Part shown: positions 63,152 to 64,000 of the stretch, piece after piece
How positions within the stretch are numbered: the first letter of the stretch is position 1
How the letters are laid out: the number at the start of each line of letters is the position of its first letter
Source of the DNA: Vibrio sp. CB1-14
GTDB taxonomy: Bacteria > Pseudomonadota > Gammaproteobacteria > Enterobacterales > Vibrionaceae
NCBI RefSeq assembly: GCF_040412085.2
Contig: NZ_CP115920.1
Location: forward strand, 1,178,001 to 1,242,000
Length of the DNA stretch: 64,000 nt
Direction of reading: 5' to 3'
Program-made: the position numbers and the translations under genes
The notes under the pieces: generated by a model
Told to the model about the DNA's origin: nothing
The model's database searches: none
What the model saw: the letters and a program-made list of their open reading frames with translations, nothing else

Positions 63152-63156
63152 CTAGC
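63152..63156. repeat. Target-site duplication, right copy (CTAGC)
   Basis: CTAGC directly follows the ACA terminus and equals the pentamer before the left TGT terminus. Confidence 0.92.
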
Positions 63157-63247
63157 GTTTAGTAATTTGTAATCAACGAGTTATAACGCACCACACCTTT
63201 CAAATAGCATAGAAAACGCGACTGGTACTGAACTTAGGTACTGAGCT

Positions 63248-64000
63248 ATGCGCTATCTCACTCAATCTAGTAATCATTCTTGGACTTTCCGTTTCCAATT
63301 TCCTCGGCGTGTTCGTGACTATTTTTATGGTCAATTTGAATATAAATATTCGTTGGGTAAAGTGACGCCAAGAGAGGCTCGTTCGAAAGCTCTAGAGCTT
63401 GAAAAACGGCTTGTTGACGTCATTTGCAGGGTAGAAGACGCGATAGATCGACCGTCGTCTTGTGAAGGAATAGAGCTTGTCACTTGCCAACTGGTTGCCA
63501 GAATGAAAGTGGATATGTTCCTAGCTGTAGACGCATACAAAAGGATTTCAGCTTCGCCAAGGCTTCAAGGCGCACTACGAAGGTTAATGTCAGGTAAGGA
63601 CAAGCAGACCCTCTCCTTATCCGCTTTTAGAGACCTACAATGCATCCATAAGCTGTATCCAAGCACCACATCACCAGATACAAGAGCCCAGCAAATGTGG
63701 GCACTGATTTCCGACGAATGTTTGACCTGTCAGGAACCCTTCAAGAATAAAGCACAAAAGATGCTTGTTCGTCACTATAAATTAATGCTGGAAGCTCGTA
63801 ACAGTTTGGAATATTTCGACTTTTCACGATTTTCGAGAGTACTGAAAGCACTAAGGCAAAACGCTGTCGAGAGTTCAACGGAAGCTGCTCCAGGTGAATG
63901 TTTCGAGGAGTTTGAGCAACATCCCCCATTAAAAAACATTGCAGTTGATACCCCTGCTGACATAACTGCTTCGAAAGCGCATGAAAGAGAAGGTAACACT
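63248..64000 (+). CDS. Integrase-like protein, N-terminal part (runs off the window)
   Basis: At least 251 codons open from ATG 63248 to the window end. It begins MRYLTQSSNHSWTFRFQFPR, then VRDYFYGQFEYKYSLGKVTP and REARSKALELEKRL. A W-x-F-R-x-x-(I/F)-P start followed by YSLG...T..EA is the N-terminal pattern of long tyrosine-recombinase integrases. The catalytic domain would lie outside the window. It is 92 bp beyond the transposon's right duplication, so it belonged to the locus downstream of ffs before the CAST arrived. Confidence 0.6.
   Translation, partial: MRYLTQSSNHSWTFRFQFPRRVRDYFYGQFEYKYSLGKVTPREARSKALELEKRLVDVICRVEDAIDRPSSCEGIELVTCQLVARMKVDMFLAVDAYKRISASPRLQGALRRLMSGKDKQTLSLSAFRDLQCIHKLYPSTTSPDTRAQQMWALISDECLTCQEPFKNKAQKMLVRHYKLMLEARNSLEYFDFSRFSRVLKALRQNAVESSTEAAPGECFEEFEQHPPLKNIAVDTPADITASKAHEREGNT

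Overview
The window reads as a Vibrio chromosome segment (moderate GC, Vibrio-type gene content: topB, yejM-yejL-yejK, asd, adhE, sodB-grxD, a DUF2986 small protein, a VvsA/VvsB-like protease pair, and tesB-ybaY-ATL-ffs in the same neighbourhood as in enterobacteria). Species cannot be named from the sequence alone.

Positions 1-37101 are ordinary core and near-core chromosome: metabolic enzymes (fadH end, nitroreductase, GH1 glycosidase, AdhE, Fe-ADH/ALDH pair, PLP enzyme with a divergent Lrp-type regulator), secreted proteases, envelope genes (yejM), two tRNAs (Ser-TGA, Pro-GGG), signalling proteins (Hpt, soluble MCP) and the 4.5S SRP RNA gene ffs at 36987-37094. Many genes are bounded by clear intrinsic terminators.

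Positions 37102-63151 are one complete 26,050-bp CRISPR-associated Tn7-like transposon (CAST) of the type I-F3 class. Both ends can be read: the element starts TGTTGTTAA and ends TTAACGACA, has TnsB-type repeats inside each end, and is flanked by a perfect 5-bp duplication CTAGC (37097-37101 and 63152-63156). It sits three bases beyond the end of ffs. Its machinery is tnsA-tnsB-tnsC at the left, a divergent xre-type regulator, and tniQ-cas8f-cas7f-cas6f followed by a tiny CRISPR array. There is no cas1, cas2 or cas3, as expected for a transposition-only system.

The most striking feature is the array (51682-51815). Its first spacer is a normal 32 nt. Its second spacer matches ffs over 20 nt with mismatches only at positions 6, 12 and 18, the positions flipped out in type I-F guide complexes. 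Identity stops abruptly there, and a diverged third repeat, with a compensated 5-bp hairpin, begins 14 nt earlier than normal. The element lies 47-49 bp beyond the end of this short match, the usual I-F3 spacing, but only 35 bp beyond a hypothetical 32-nt target. This looks like a naturally truncated homing guide. Palindromes ACTTAG-N5-CTAAGT occur twice at the xre promoter and once before tniQ, suggesting that Xre controls the targeting operon.

Cargo between tnsC and tniQ is a SIR2-HerA defence pair plus relics of a helicase and an integrase. Cargo between the array and the right end is a PrrC/RloC-like AAA ATPase, a nuclease-helicase fusion with an unknown partner, an OLD-family nuclease and several small unknown genes. 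Related repeats of about 100 bp recur between these modules. Beyond the right end, a long integrase-like reading frame (63248 onward) suggests that a second integrative element lies next to the same site.
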